Shown: positions 1 through 10,962 of the stretch, piece by piece | Numbering within the stretch: the first letter of the stretch is position 1 | Layout of the letters: every line of letters starts with the position of its first letter | Assembly: GCA_944474755.1 (NCBI GenBank) | Contig: OX104111.1 | Coordinates: 101,113,178-101,177,177, forward strand | DNA: 64,000 nucleotides | Source: Limnoperna fortunei | Taxonomy: Eukaryota > Mollusca > Bivalvia > Mytilida > Modiolidae | Direction: 5' to 3' | Notes under the pieces: generated by a model | Databases searched by the model: none | The model's input: only the letters and a program-made list of their open reading frames with translations | Told to the model about the DNA's origin: nothing | Translations under genes and position numbers: made by a program

Positions 1-534
1 TTAACTCGCAGAGCTTGGCTGTAAGGAATACTTTTGCTGCAATGTTTAGGATGGCAGCTGTTTGGTGAGAGGTACTGATGTTTATCTGTGGGTTTACAGT
101 ACAGATCGGTTGACATAATTCCATCTATTACGGTGGTAGTGGTATCTAAGAATGAGATTTTAGATGTGGACATTTCATGTGTGAATTTGATAGAAGGATG
201 TATACTGTTAGCGTGGTCAAAGAACTGTTTAAGGTTTTCCTCGCTTTCAATCCATTTCATGTCAACATCATCAATGAACCTAAACCATGAGAGTGGATGG
301 TGGAGAGAAGAGTTTAGAAGTTGTTTCTTGAGTTTTCCCATAAAGATGTTAGCATAGGATGGTGCCATTTTTGTTCCCATGGCTGTTCCGTTAATTTGTA
401 AATAGTGCTCCCCATTAAACGTAAAATTGTTATGTTTTAATACAAGTTCAAGTAGTTGAATTAGGCACTCAGTGGGGGGAACTTGTATTAAAACATAACA
501 ATTTTACGTTTAATGGGGAGCACTATTTACAAAT
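1..534 (-). pseudogene. Penelope-like element reverse transcriptase fragment
   Basis: Read on the minus strand, this stretch encodes the C-terminal half of a Penelope-like element (PLE) reverse transcriptase. Visible blocks, in order, are [19 protein letters not shown] (RT motif around the PxG turn), WFRFIDDVD (the catalytic D-D motif, here FIDD), SFLDTT, and the typical PLE tail [17 protein letters not shown] followed by SIPYSQALR. No in-frame stop is seen before the window edge, which cuts the gene. The upstream (right) end is abrupt at a 55-bp inverted repeat. PLEs are retroelements that often carry a GIY-YIG nuclease; that domain would lie left of the window or is lost. The family call is from motif recognition; activity is unlikely because the 5' part is missing. 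Confidence 0.8.
394..534. repeat. Perfect 55-bp inverted repeat (hairpin) at PLE edge
   Basis: Positions 394-448 and 480-534 are exact reverse complements (55 nt each, no mismatch seen), separated by 31 nt. The left arm is coding sequence of the PLE reverse transcriptase. The right arm is therefore an inverted copy of the edge of that fragment, as in the inverted truncated copies PLEs often leave. The right end abuts the tandem-repeat element beginning about 535. Confidence 0.9.
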
Positions 535-1536
535 AAGAGTCCTATATGAAACTAAGTCCTACAGTGGCAGCCATTTTTAATTTCTGATTGGCCAAAAAAA
601 AAACACTTTATAGAGGACATCTAAACATTATTGCTAATGAGTTTTGTTTTGATTGTTTAACCGTTTTCTTTATATGTTTTTCCCTATGTTAACTCAGTGG
701 CCATTTTGAATTTTTTATTAGCATTTAAAACATAACTTTATAGAGGACTACCTTAAAAATATTGCTAGCAAGTTTTGTTTTGATTGGTTAACCAGTTTCA
801 GAAAAGACTTTTTAACCTTTTTTTTCCATAGGGTCCTATGTTAAATAAGTCCTGCAGTTTTGGCCATTTTGAATTTCGGATTGGCATGGAGAAAAATCAA
901 CTTTATTGAGGTCCATCTACATTATTCAATTAGTTTTGTTTCCATTGTTCAACTGGTTTTAGAGAAGAAACTAGTGAAACTAAGTCCTGTGCTTCCTGCC
1001 CTTTTTTAATTTCCAATTGGCATAAAAACATTAACCTTATGGAGGACCATCCGGTGAATACTGGTGTTTTGTTTTGACTGGTCATCCAGTTTCAGAGAAG
1101 TTTCTTTTTAATCTTTTTACCATATATAGGGTCCTATGATTAACTAAGTCATGCAGTAGTGGCCATTTTTTGAATTTCTGATTGGCATATAAAAACACTG
1201 TTGAGGACCATCTAAACAATATTGCTAGTAAGATTTGTTTGGATTGTTTAACTGGCTTCAGAAAAGAAGATTTTTTAAACCTATTTTCCCATAAAGTCTT
1301 ACGTTAAACGAAGTCGTGTGGTGGTGGCAATATTGGTTTTCCAATCAGAATGAAAAACATAAACTTTGTAAATGTCCATCTAATGAACATTCTGACCAAC
1401 TTTTGTTTCAATTTTCCCAGTGGTTTTAGAGAAGTTGATTGAAATGTACAGACACCACCGCCGCCCACGACACTGACAATGGAAGCAAAGTGATGACAAT
1501 AGCTCATCCAACTCTTTGGATCAGGTGAGCTAAAAA
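535..1536 (+). mobile_element. Pearl/Helitron-like element A, truncated copy with ~170-bp units
   Basis: Degenerate tandem units carry the recurring words GTCCTATGTTAAACTAAGTCC, GGCCATTTTGAATTTC, ATAGAGGACCATC and AACCGGTTTCAGAGAAG. The copy ends with the family's conserved 3' tail (GATGACAATAGCTCA... then TTGGATCAGGTGAGCTAAAA). The same family is seen intact at 26727-28157. The 5' end with the GAGCCTGTATCGCTCACCTG motif is missing here. No coding capacity is seen. It lies in the LMBRD2 intron. Confidence 0.75.
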
Positions 1537-1637
1537 GTGGATTCCAACGCTTACTCCCTATCACCATACAATTATTTTTAGAAGCGTTTACAGTCATTCA
1601 CATTATATACATGTATTTTATATAATTTCATACATAC

Positions 1638-1805
1638 GCATCAATATGAAGATCTGGTCTCGCTGCAACATAAATTAGACAGATCCCAAAAATTAACAAA
1701 TATGTTCCATAATAAATGGCATTTTCTATAAGAGCTGTCTTTATCTTCCCAGCAATGCTAAAATCTCCAGCCGTCGAATAAGACTGCATCAGAGGAAGCA
1801 GGAGC
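1638..1805 (-). CDS. LMBRD2: LMBRD2 coding exon 3
   Basis: Acceptor TTATAG before 1805, donor GTATGT after 1638. It encodes [20 protein letters not shown] followed by the highly conserved block [16 protein letters not shown] and a membrane helix ending HIDA (last codon split, GC|). The next exon is not found between 1637 and 1 and must lie beyond the left edge. Confidence 0.94.
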
Positions 1806-4800
1806 CTATAATTTAAATTATTTCTTGTCAAAGTAGATTGAAATGGTCATTTTAAAATTCACATAGAATCATCTACATGTATATAATGAGTCAACTGAAT
1901 AATACAAAGAGTAATGATAAACATATGCACTGTGTTAATTGCTTGATAAAGAGAGCAACAAAGAACAATTCAATGTTTGTTTGTTTGTTTTATGATGTTT
2001 AACGTCACTTTCAGCAATTTTTCAGCTATATCATGGCGTTCAGTTTTTATTGGGGGAGGAAGCAGGAGTACCCGGAGAAAACCCCCCCACATGTGGTAGG
2101 AAACTGGCAATCCTTGTCAATTAAGATTGGAATCGAGTACACCTGCCTGCAGTGAGAATCGAACCCGCAATCTCAGTGTTGACAGACCACGTGATCAATA
2201 GTAGACAAACTACCTTGACCAGTCGGCCACCGATCGCGAGGCCCCAACAATTCAATGTTAAAACTGCATAATGAAAATAAAGAAAAATATAAAGTGAAGG
2301 GATACATGTGCAGAAAAAAGTAAATTGATCCTAATTCTGTGGTTGGCTGGGTTGGCAGGGTTAAGTGGAGAGACATGTACAACATTAAAAGTTATTTAAA
2401 ATTTTGTGATGGACAGTGAAATGTCAATTTCATTATTTTATCTTATGATTTCTAAGTACATGTACACATATTCTTTGAATTAATATTTATAAAAGTTAAT
2501 TTTTACAAAGTTTATTGGGTTAATGTATCAATACAAAGAATTAACATTACTGTTTCTTATCCTGGGCAAATAAGAAGATAAATTGCCAGCCCATGATAAA
2601 ACCATGAAAATCGCAGTCTTCTTGAATTATTTTGATTCTTAAATGATAGTTACCATACATTTAAGATATTTACTGTACCTATAGCTAACACCATTTCTAC
2701 CATTAAATAGGCTGTTACATGGTTTACATTTTTGATCAAATAAATAATCAAAAACTTTTAAAGAGTACAATTCAATCAAACATTTACATGCAATATCACT
2801 TCAATCAGCTTTGCAATTTCTAAAAAGAGGCCATTTGAAACTTCTTACTTTTTAGGTCCTTAATTGTGACCATTTTGAATTTCTTATCAACTTTATACAG
2901 GACCAACAAATAAATATTGCTAATAAGTTTTGTTTCGATTTGTTAACCAGTTTCAATAAGAAGCCTTTTTACACTTTTTCCAATAGGATCAAATGTCAAA
3001 CAAAGTCCATCGGTGGTGGTCATTGAGAATTTCCAGTTGGCATAAAAAATAGTCTTTATAGAGCACCATCCAATGAATACTGGTAAGTTTCTGATAAGCT
3101 TTGTTTCGATTGATTCACAGGTGAGAAGTCATTTTTTAACATTTTTCTAGCATTTGTGGCCATTTTTGGTTTTCCAATCAGAATAAAAAAGATATAAACT
3201 TTGTAAATGAACACAGTGACCAACTTTTGTTTCAGTTTGCCCAGTAGTTTGAGAGGAGATTAAGATGTTAAAATTTACAGATGATGATGCTGACAATGAT
3301 GGATGCAAAGTGATGACAATTAATAGTGCAGGTGAACTAAAATGTACATTGTAACTTACCATGTCAGAAACTGAGAGGACCAGTAAACAACATGCCATAA
3401 TGCAGGCAATACATTGTCTGGGACATGACTAAGAGGTACTTGACATTTGGATGATCCCTGAAAATATTCCTCTGACAAATTCTGTCCAGGAGTACTGGTT
3501 TCATTGGTAATGTTGTAAGAAGGGGTGGTTGTTGCAGGTGGACGATTATCCTGTAAACACTGTCTGTGGAAAGTCTAAAAAATACCAAGACATCATATAC
3601 CACTTAACATATAATTAAAATCAGAAATAAAAGAATACAAATTTCAAATGTACAATAGATAGTACAAAGATACTAAATGAGTTTATGTCTGCATTTATGA
3701 CGCTAAAAATTATATCTTTGCAATTACAGTCTTATTATTCCAGTGTGACACTGACATAATGCTGAACATATTTATAATGTTGATAACTTCAACCAGATTT
3801 ACCCAGATATTACATGTTATACAATTTTAAAAAATCATACTTATTAATACTTGTTTGTGCAGGCTACATGTACAATCGTAAATGGTTTTTTATCATACAT
3901 CAGATTTGTACGGGTCCCTAAGTAGCTGGTAATACATAGTTTGGAACCAGTACTATGGAATTTGCATTAATTTATTGACAAGTTATCAGCAATGAAAACA
4001 ATATTGGATAAGAAATTCTTATGTAGGCCTGATGTGGCAGTATTACAGGGGCTGCTCTGGCTTCTAAAAAGCTGGCGCCAAAAAAATCGCCAACTGCAAT
4101 TTTCCGTCGCCAGTTTTGTAAAAGTGTCGCCATATTAGAAATCACTAGATCACTATATGGCATGGCGAAAATTTTTTAATATTATGTGTGACATATTCTG
4201 TAAAGTCGGACGAAATTCAAGTTTGCCGGACTCTTAATTCAATTTTTCAAAAGTTTGCTCTCCAGCAGCCCGTACACTAATTGTATTTTAATCATAAAAG
4301 ATGTGCGAGAGATTTCTTGTTGGCAGAAAACCAAAATTTTACAGTAATTTATTAGAAAGATCTATTCCCGTGAATGAACATAAAACCGGAAATACTGAAA
4401 ATAGAACTACGCATGTGTAAGAGTTTTCTAATTACCAAATTAAGACGGACATCCGGTCCGGAAATCACTCAACAACGACATCAGTTTTCATACCTGTATT
4501 TTATTAATTACATTATAAAAAAAATATTACTACAAAAATATGTTTGTTTTGTTATTTTTATAAAATTAATTAACAGCATTAATTGTTTTATTACACATCT
4601 ACTCAATGTGATGCAGGAAAAGCTGCTTTTCATCATACAACTTTGTTGATTCATTTATTGCCGATTTCCGTTTAATAACTCCAAATAACACACATGTCAC
4701 TGGATACTACACAATACACGTGTATTTACGACCATAAGAGCCGACAAAGGATCTTTAATGATGCAATCGCCGATTACCGATAAATTTAAAACGTGCATGC

Positions 4801-5187
4801 ATCGTTTAACACTAGAAAACCTTGGCGCCAAAAAAATCGCCAGACGCAATATTTTGTCGCCAAATGGAAAAAAAATCGCAATTGGCGACATTGGCGAAGC
4901 CCAGCGCGACCCCTGTATTATTGTATGATTGTTGTAGTTAAAACATATCAATAATCATTTTTTGTCATTTCTGTAACTTACAGAGGAAACATCCAGAGGT
5001 AGTACAAAGACTATCAGGAAAGAGAAATACCATGCCACAAATGTTGCCAATGTTGTCACAGCATGTTGTTTTCTTAAATCACCATAGCGATGTAATAGAA
5101 ATGCAGCTAAACAGCAAGTACATATTATTTCAACAACTAGTGGTCCTGCACTCATTGTCACATTTGGCAAGTACTTATCAGATACAT
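1638..5187 (-). CDS. LMBRD2: LMBR1 domain-containing protein 2, N-terminal part (gene span)
   Basis: LMBRD2 is a multi-pass membrane protein of the LMBR1/lipocalin-receptor family, linked in vertebrates to beta2-adrenergic receptor signalling. Three coding exons join in phase (58 codons; 71 codons plus 2 nt; 56 codons) and give the N-terminal ~185 residues. These begin [10 protein letters not shown], with a first membrane helix and the family block [14 protein letters not shown], then a second helix. A luminal segment with N-glycosylation-type sequons (NIT, NET) follows, then [17 protein letters not shown] and the block ending [16 protein letters not shown]. The start was chosen because it matches the known family N-terminus and begins an uninterrupted exon. 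Exons continue beyond position 1. Introns carry element A, a SINE and a hAT-like insertion; no coding damage is seen. Confidence 0.95.
1978..2245 (-). mobile_element. tRNA-derived SINE with 14-bp target duplication
   Basis: Minus-strand copy. The 5' part is tRNA-like (GTGGCCGACTGGTCAAGG, B-box-like GGTTCGATTCTC), followed by a body with CTCGATTCCAATC and AATTTTTCAGCTATATCATGG-type words. The 3' tail is AAACAAACAAACA. It is flanked by the direct repeat AACAATTCAATGTT at 1964-1977 and 2246-2259, the hallmark of LINE-mediated retroposition. Other copies of this family lie at 14234, 51258 and 53519. Confidence 0.9.
2825..3345 (+). mobile_element. Element A, short degenerate copy
   Basis: About two and a half ~170-bp units of the pearl/Helitron-like family (GGCCATTTGAAACTT, AATATTGCTAATAAG, TTTTGTTTCGAT). 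They end in the family tail GATGCAAAGTGATGACAAT ... CAGGTGAACTAAAA. The 5' motif is absent. Intronic, immediately downstream of LMBRD2 exon 2 in transcription order. Confidence 0.65.
3360..3574 (-). CDS. LMBRD2: LMBRD2 coding exon 2
   Basis: Acceptor AG before 3574 and donor GTAAGT after 3360. Read in phase 0 it gives [10 protein letters not shown]..., a Thr/Pro-rich luminal loop, then [18 protein letters not shown] and QFLTW, with the final W split across the junction (TG|G). Other frames here lack family similarity and are shadows. The donor side lies within 20 bp of the 3' tail of an element-A copy. Confidence 0.93.
4046..4915. mobile_element. hAT-like non-autonomous element (5-bp TSD TATTA)
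   Basis: Ends CAGGGGCTGCTCTGGCTTCT (left) and, on the opposite strand, CAGGGGTCGCGCTGGGCTTC (right) form imperfect terminal inverted repeats. Both sides continue into related subterminal motifs (TTGGCGCCAAAAAAATCGCC). TATTA occurs at 4041-4045 and 4916-4920. CAGGG termini with a 5-bp duplication fit the hAT5-type group. No transposase is seen. It sits in the intron between LMBRD2 exons 1 and 2. Confidence 0.8.
4982..5187 (-). CDS. LMBRD2: LMBRD2 coding exon 1 with 5' UTR
   Basis: The acceptor TTTTTTTGCAG precedes position 5187 and the donor GTAAGT follows 4982. Translation starts at the ATG at 5155 (58 codons, phase 0). Positions 5156-5187 are 5' UTR. They contain an upstream ATG at the exon start that opens a nine-codon ORF and stops (TGA) just before the main start, so a small upstream ORF may modulate translation. 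An acceptor site here means at least one more untranslated exon exists upstream (higher coordinates), not identified. Confidence 0.92.
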
Positions 5188-5770
5188 CTGCAAAAAAATA
5201 GTGTAAATGTAGTATATATATAAAATCAGTATAGAGCTCAATACTTATGTTGAACAGATAATAACCCTGGACGGTAGTGGACTTAATATCGTTACTGAGA
5301 AAGTGAGTACTGAAAGGCCTCGACAACCACAAACGATAGTCACAACTTTTGTCCAGGGTTATTGTCCATTTTGTTTCAAACTGGTAGAAATTATTAAAAT
5401 TCAAGAGTTTAATGACATTGAAAACATAAAGTTAGGGTTTTTCCTAAGGTATTGAATTCGAAACAGAAATAATTACAAACCTGTGTAGATAGGTGTAAAG
5501 TAATATTTTTTTTTAAATGTTGAAAGTTAGCGGATAAAGACTTTGTTTCTTCCCTTCTCCCACACTATAACAAAATCAATCCAGTATCAATATACCTGTA
5601 TGATACCTGTATGATGGTTGTGGGGCTCGTCGGGAAGGAAAAAAAGATCCTTTTTAGCCCACCCTCTTATGGCAATCTTGCAATTTACTCAAACAAGCAC
5701 CAATCTAGCATGATATAGTTACACATTTATCACTATAAGTTAAGGAATGAGTTGTCAACATTGTATCCTT
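5188..5770. other. LMBRD2 upstream intron/5' region, no gene seen
   Basis: No convincing exon, repeat or promoter element was found here. Open frames at 5187-5404 on the minus strand lack family similarity and belong to the intron upstream of the 5' UTR acceptor. Confidence 0.5.
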
Positions 5771-5802
5771 TCAGTCCCTTGTATTTAGTGTTGGTGTCTA
5801 GC

Positions 5803-7128
5803 TTATTCCTTAAATTCATACATTACGGTCTCCCAATGACGGTCAAGGTTAACTTTGAATGCATTGACAGTTTTTGAGGAAATTACATCTTCAGGTAGGT
5901 TATGCCAATCGTTTATGATACGTTGTGAAAAATGCCTTAGTCGGAAAGAGGTACTACAACGGGGTTTCAATAACAGTGTTCCAGCTAGGGGGAAATAGAG
6001 GGGCGCAGCGCCCCGCCCTAAAATTACCGCGCCCCTGTGCCCCTCTCAGGCGCTCCTGTGTTCCGATTTGTGCCCCTTATCACTCTATTGCTCTAATTAA
6101 TTTTCTGCTCTAAAATTAATAGTAATTATAGTGTTTTTATAGCTAATTAACTCATTAGACTATTCTCGTTTCCTTATAATTTGATTATGTAATTAGTGGT
6201 AGACAGTGGGGACTGGTACACAGGTAACACTTCAAAAATGTTATTACCTTAAAAATTTGCGTGGTCACTGTTTTTGGCCATTTGGCTTAATTATGATCCA
6301 GACCGGAAATATCTACAACAGTTTTTATTGCCATTTGCGGTAGATATCTTCGAATATTTGTCACCGCGCCATGTTTATCATTGAACACACCATTTTTTAA
6401 AAACAAAAGTGAAGCTGGTACACGACTGCCTTTTTCTATGTTCAAATAGCTTTAAGTAAAAGTACTCGCGGCAACCAGTACAAAACAACTGAAAATACGG
6501 ATATATCAGGAGCGGATATGAACTTAGTTCAGGAACTCGCAAATACAATGCTGCTTGTGTTGAAGTTACAACCACAAACATTGAAACACAGTAACAAATA
6601 GTATATTGGCAGTCACTTTTCAGTTGATTAAATGCAGAAATATATTTAAATATTTTACTTTAAAATGAAAACCAAGGCGAAAAACAGCAACAGAACACTT
6701 ATTCAAATAACAATAACAACAAAAGTGCAACAACCTCAATCACACTAAAAAATATGAAAATACACGAAAAAGTGCCCTTCTCATGCGCCCCTCTATTTTT
6801 AAATCCTAGCTGGAACACTGAATAACTTGTAAATGTGTCCACGGGTGTTGGTCCCCGAAATTGTAAAAAATCGTTCTGCTGAAATGTCTTCAAAACCTTT
6901 TATAATTTTAAAAGTCTGAATCATATCACCTCGGCGCCTTCTGTGCACAAGTGATGGAAGTTTAAGAACTTTCAGTCTTTCTTCATATGATATATGTCTT
7001 AAATTTGGCACTAATTTTGTGGCTCTTTGTTGCACCTTTTCGACAGAGTTAATATCTTTCTTTAGATGAGGATACCATATTGTATTTCCATACTCCAGGT
7101 GAGGACGGACAAGTGCAGTATAAAGTCA
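5803..7128 (-). pseudogene. LINE (CR1/RTE-type) ORF2 3' end, split by a hAT insertion
   Basis: On the minus strand, 7128-6821 reads HLEYGNTIWYPHLKK, then VEKVQQRATKLVPNLRH, ISYEERLKVLKLPSL, then RRRRGDMIQTFKIIKG. This is the conserved C-terminal region of non-LTR retrotransposon reverse transcriptases. The reading resumes after the inserted element (5973-5803) with FRLRHFSQRIINDWHNLPED, then SSKTVNAFKVNLDRHW and a stop at 5803-5805. Removing 5974-6825 restores continuity. It is 5'-truncated (no RT palm or endonuclease), as is usual for dead LINE copies. Confidence 0.85.
5974..6820. mobile_element. hAT-like non-autonomous element (5-bp TSD AATAA) inside LINE
   Basis: Perfect 16-bp terminal inverted repeats CAGTGTTCCAGCTAGG, with subterminal AATAGAGGGGCGCA on both sides in inverted orientation. 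AATAA is duplicated at 5969-5973 and 6821-6825. It interrupts the LINE reading frame, so it inserted after the LINE. No transposase is recognisable. Confidence 0.9.
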
Positions 7129-7129
7129 T

Positions 7130-7962
7130 TGTTGATGATGTTCAATATATACTGTATTGACAGTGAAATTTATTTTGCATAACATATGCATTGGTCTAGG
7201 AGTATAAAATAAATAGTGAATTATTGTTTAACAGAAAAAAGGCTATATATTTTTTTAAAAATATAATTATTTTGGAATTATCTCCTTTGACTTACCAGTT
7301 TGTCAGCTTCTTTTTTTGTGTGACGTCACCTATCGATTAAATAAAGCTTCTGATTCCGGAAATGAATATTGGGTGATAAATCAGTAAATTATTGTTAAAC
7401 GTATCAACTTAATATAACAAACAATAGATAACTAAGGACTCTTTTAAATTAAAATAAAGTACTAATAAAATTTATATTTGGTAAGGCATAAATTCATAGA
7501 TTTATATTCCGAAAAATATGAACAACCTCATCCAAGATTTAGGTTTACCTTTGTTTGTTTTCTATATCCGTTTCCGGTATTCCACCAGAGCTTCCGACAA
7601 CACTAAATATGATTGAATATTCACGTTGAATTAAATTCTATATTGTCATTCTGTAGCAAGATGATTATAGTCAGCAAAACTGCTATACACAGGATTCTTA
7701 ATTTTGTAAGATACTGCACATGTTTTATTTTACGTCCAGAATTTGTAACGACGTATTTGTTCTTTGAACATGTTTTAACAGGTTCGGAACAAATTTTATT
7801 TAAACCCCAACTGTGTTATAAAAACTGCGAGGTGGTACTTTTTAAGTGACAGAAAATATGTTTTATCGCATACTGACTTATTACTCCAATTTCATAATTT
7901 TTTGTATAAAAAAAATGAAATTACTGTTTGTAGGGACGGTAAGGGGTATTGCTGATATGTCT
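7130..7962. other. Intergenic AT-rich stretch, no feature recognised
   Basis: AT-rich sequence with no supported exon, RNA gene or classified repeat. The open frame at 7613-7849 (+) has no recognisable motif and biased AT composition. Confidence 0.4.
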
Positions 7963-7971
7963 AAATCCTAG

Positions 7972-9185
7972 GGTAGCAGGTCGTTCCGGCCCCAGACGAT
8001 CCGTCCCCAAGTCGTTCCGTCCCCTACTTGTTGGTCGATCCGTCCCCAATAAAAAATTTATAAGTATATTACTACATTTAATTTTATTTTAACTGTTTTA
8101 AGTGTAAAAAGTGAAAAAGTGTTGATTAAAATTAGTTCAATAATTAAATAAACAAAATATGTATGGTTTTTAATTATATTTAATTGTGTTGAAATTGATT
8201 TTAATTGGAAATTGTTAAAGTTTTAATTAAAATAAGTTAAATAGTTAAATAAACAAAATATAGTGTTTTTTATTTAATTAAATGATGATAACAGTTCTGA
8301 TCAGTGCACATAGGCATAATTACCCTTTGATTATTTTTAAATTGTTTGCATAATAACTGTAGGCTATGCTTTGTATGATACTCTGCATCCAAGCTGACTT
8401 TAACATCAAAGGTTACACAAAATACGACAATTTATTGATGCTGAACATCAAAAATTTTAAAGAAAACATTCATTTAGCTCAAAGAATTTCTCAAAGAGAA
8501 AATATTAATTGGGACTCCATATAAATAAATAAATAATAATAAAATTATTACTACTGTCTCTGCCGTTTTATTACTATTATCTGGCACGTGTCAAATGTTG
8601 GTTACAAATTACAGGTGTCAAAAAGATTAATACTAAATAACAATTACTATTTAATTAAATGTACACATAAAACCATACTGTATTTGAAGAAGTTACAATA
8701 CGTAAAAATAAAGAAAAACTCGTCCTAAATCATGTTAACATATTCGCATGCATTATCGGCATTATTAAAAAAGACTACTTTTCTATATATTTATACCTAC
8801 CTGCTTTATTTATTTTACCTACCTTTGGTTCTACAATTACATGTCCACATAATCAAAAAAGTCTTTATAATATTCCTCAGAACGCTTTAAATTAAAGCAA
8901 CCATTATCTATATCATGGTCACAAAATTCGCATGCATACTCGGCATTCAAAATAGTGAATTCTCGTGCAATACCATATTTACCATACTTAGAAATACTAC
9001 TTATGAATTGGTTTTTTTTTATATTTTACCTACCTTCTTTATTTATTTTACCTACCTTTGGTTTTACTGGGGCCGGATCGACCTGGGGACGGAACGACCA
9101 GGGGACGAATCGACCTGGGACGTATTGACTTGGGGACGGATCGACTAGGGGACGGATTGGTTTCGGGACAGATCATCTAGAATTC
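7972..9185. mobile_element. Foldback/Mutator-like element with 9-bp TSD
   Basis: The left arm (7972-8050) contains four imperfect copies of GTCGATCCGTCCCC. The right arm (9069-9175) contains six to seven copies of its reverse complement, GGGGACGGATCGAC. AAATCCTAG is present at 7963-7971 and 9186-9194 as an exact direct 9-bp repeat. The core (8050-9065) is AT-rich and contains a duplicated TACCTACCTTC/GGTT segment, with no transposase. Repeated-motif arms plus a 9-bp duplication fit Mutator-like/foldback elements; assignment is by structure only. Confidence 0.75.
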
Positions 9186-9194
9186 AAATCCTAG

Positions 9195-10387
9195 ATATTT
9201 TAATAGGCTTCAATAAAGGTGTATTAATGAAATACAATGCAGTTTGTTTTAAGTCAATATATTTAATATCAAGGGTTTTGTGCTCATTTTAAGGTGGGTA
9301 CCCTCTGGCGTTTTTCTGTAAAGTCAGTTATAAAATGGACAAGAACTCAACTTTATAAACAGTTAAACAAAAAATAGCAAACAATTTATCTTAAAAAATT
9401 GAAAACATATTTTGACAGTATATACATTGGTGAACAATTTTGCAGCAAAAGAGTTGAAGAAAAGTCACTGTTCACATTTCTTAAAGACAATGAAAAACGG
9501 GGAGATAACAATTTTCCATTTGTCAATATTTATGTCCAACAGAAGTAAATATAACATTTACAAAAATGTAATGAGGATTTGTATGAATCTTAAATTTAGT
9601 TGTCTGAGGTCACTTGAAATAAAAATAAAATATTTCTTTTAAACATATATGAAAAATTAAAAAAAACCAAATTATTACTGATAATATACTTATAATATAT
9701 ATGTATACATTTTCCTAACTTTGGCTAAAACTATAAAAGATCTTGTACACTGAAAATTCTGATACATAAATGTAAAGGGCAATTAATATTGAGATCATAA
9801 TTTCACAATTATTTGTTCAATTAATTAGATATTTAATACTGGCAAAGTGTATATATAATTTTTCATTCATATTTACTACAGATAACTAATTTTGGTGGGT
9901 TTTGGCTGTGACTAGTATAACTTGATTTATATGTTCCTGGTCTTGAATAGAGGACAGCTTTTTCCGAAGCTAATTACTTTTTCTTCTATTTTCTTTCTTA
10001 TCTCAATTTTCAAGCCGAATATATTACTGGAAGTTAATGCTTTTTTCAATATATCCCATCCATTATTTTTTGCTGCTCTATGACCTAACACCACTATTTT
10101 ATGTAACAATAAAACAATAACAATAAATAACATGCAAAATTTGATTTCTTTTATATGGAGTAATGGAGAGGGAAAATTCATGAAATCATATTAAGTCTGA
10201 AATTTCAAATGGGGAAATGGGGAAAAGATACAAATTTTCAGGGACATGCACAATATAGAATTGTGAATACCCAGGTCTAATCTGTCCATAGCTTATGACT
10301 GGTTATGCATCCCATAAAAATAGAATAGTCAACAATAAATCAAAATCTGTACAAAGCATCAAATAAGTGCAATTACTACATCATGTA
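9195..10387. other. Intergenic AT-rich stretch, no gene seen
   Basis: No supported gene or classified repeat. Open frames at 9412-9642 (+) and 9927-10181 (-) lack motifs and look like chance AT-rich frames. Confidence 0.4.
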
Positions 10388-10437
10388 CAGTCGTTGATCC
10401 AAGGAAAGGCATACAGAGCATAGGCCCCCCTAAAAAC

Positions 10438-10469
<32 letters not shown>

Positions 10470-10732
10470 AAGCTAGAGGATAAAATGAGAGAAAAGGAAA
10501 AGGAATATGTTTCATTGAAGAAAATTCATTATTTATGGTCATAGTTGAAAAAAGCAAGCTAAAAGTATGGGGAAAAGTAAAAAACCGAGTCTAGAAAACT
10601 TTGTCTGGATGGCTTCCAATGCTTAGATTCCCGGATCTTTGCCCCCCCCCCCCCCCCCCCCCCAGGGCGGCCACCAGGCTCCTCGCCGAACTGTCAAGCC
10701 TCCCCTAACACAAATTCCGGGATCCGCCACTG
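10388..10732. mobile_element. Short hAT-like MITE (5-bp TSD ATGTA) with (GA)n and poly-C
   Basis: Left end CAGTCGTTGATCC and opposite-strand right end CAGTGGCGGATCC match at 10 of 13 positions. The second form is a common hAT terminus. ATGTA flanks it at 10383-10387 and 10733-10737. Inside are a (GA)n tract (10438-10463) and a poly-C run (about 10643-10663). No coding capacity. Confidence 0.75.
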
Positions 10733-10962
10733 ATGTACATGCGAAATTAGTTAATATCTGCAGTGTTGTTCAGATAATCTGCATTTCCAGATCGAGACAT
10801 GCATTTTGCGTGCCGTTGACTGAATAAATGAAAATTATTTTAATTCACCACAGTATATCTAATCAGGCTTATATATATTTAATGTATTTATGCAGCAAAA
10901 GCCATAATTTTACTTGAGTTTGTTAATTTCCAGTCGATTAGTATTTTTGGTATAGATTGCTT

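Noticed and set aside
3364..3603. 79-codon frame over LMBRD2 exon 2
   Set aside because: Wrong frame; the family similarity is in another frame of the same exon.
5925..6113. Plus-strand frame NALVGKRYYNGVS...
   Set aside because: It overlaps the LINE tail and a hAT end on the opposite strand and has no motif.
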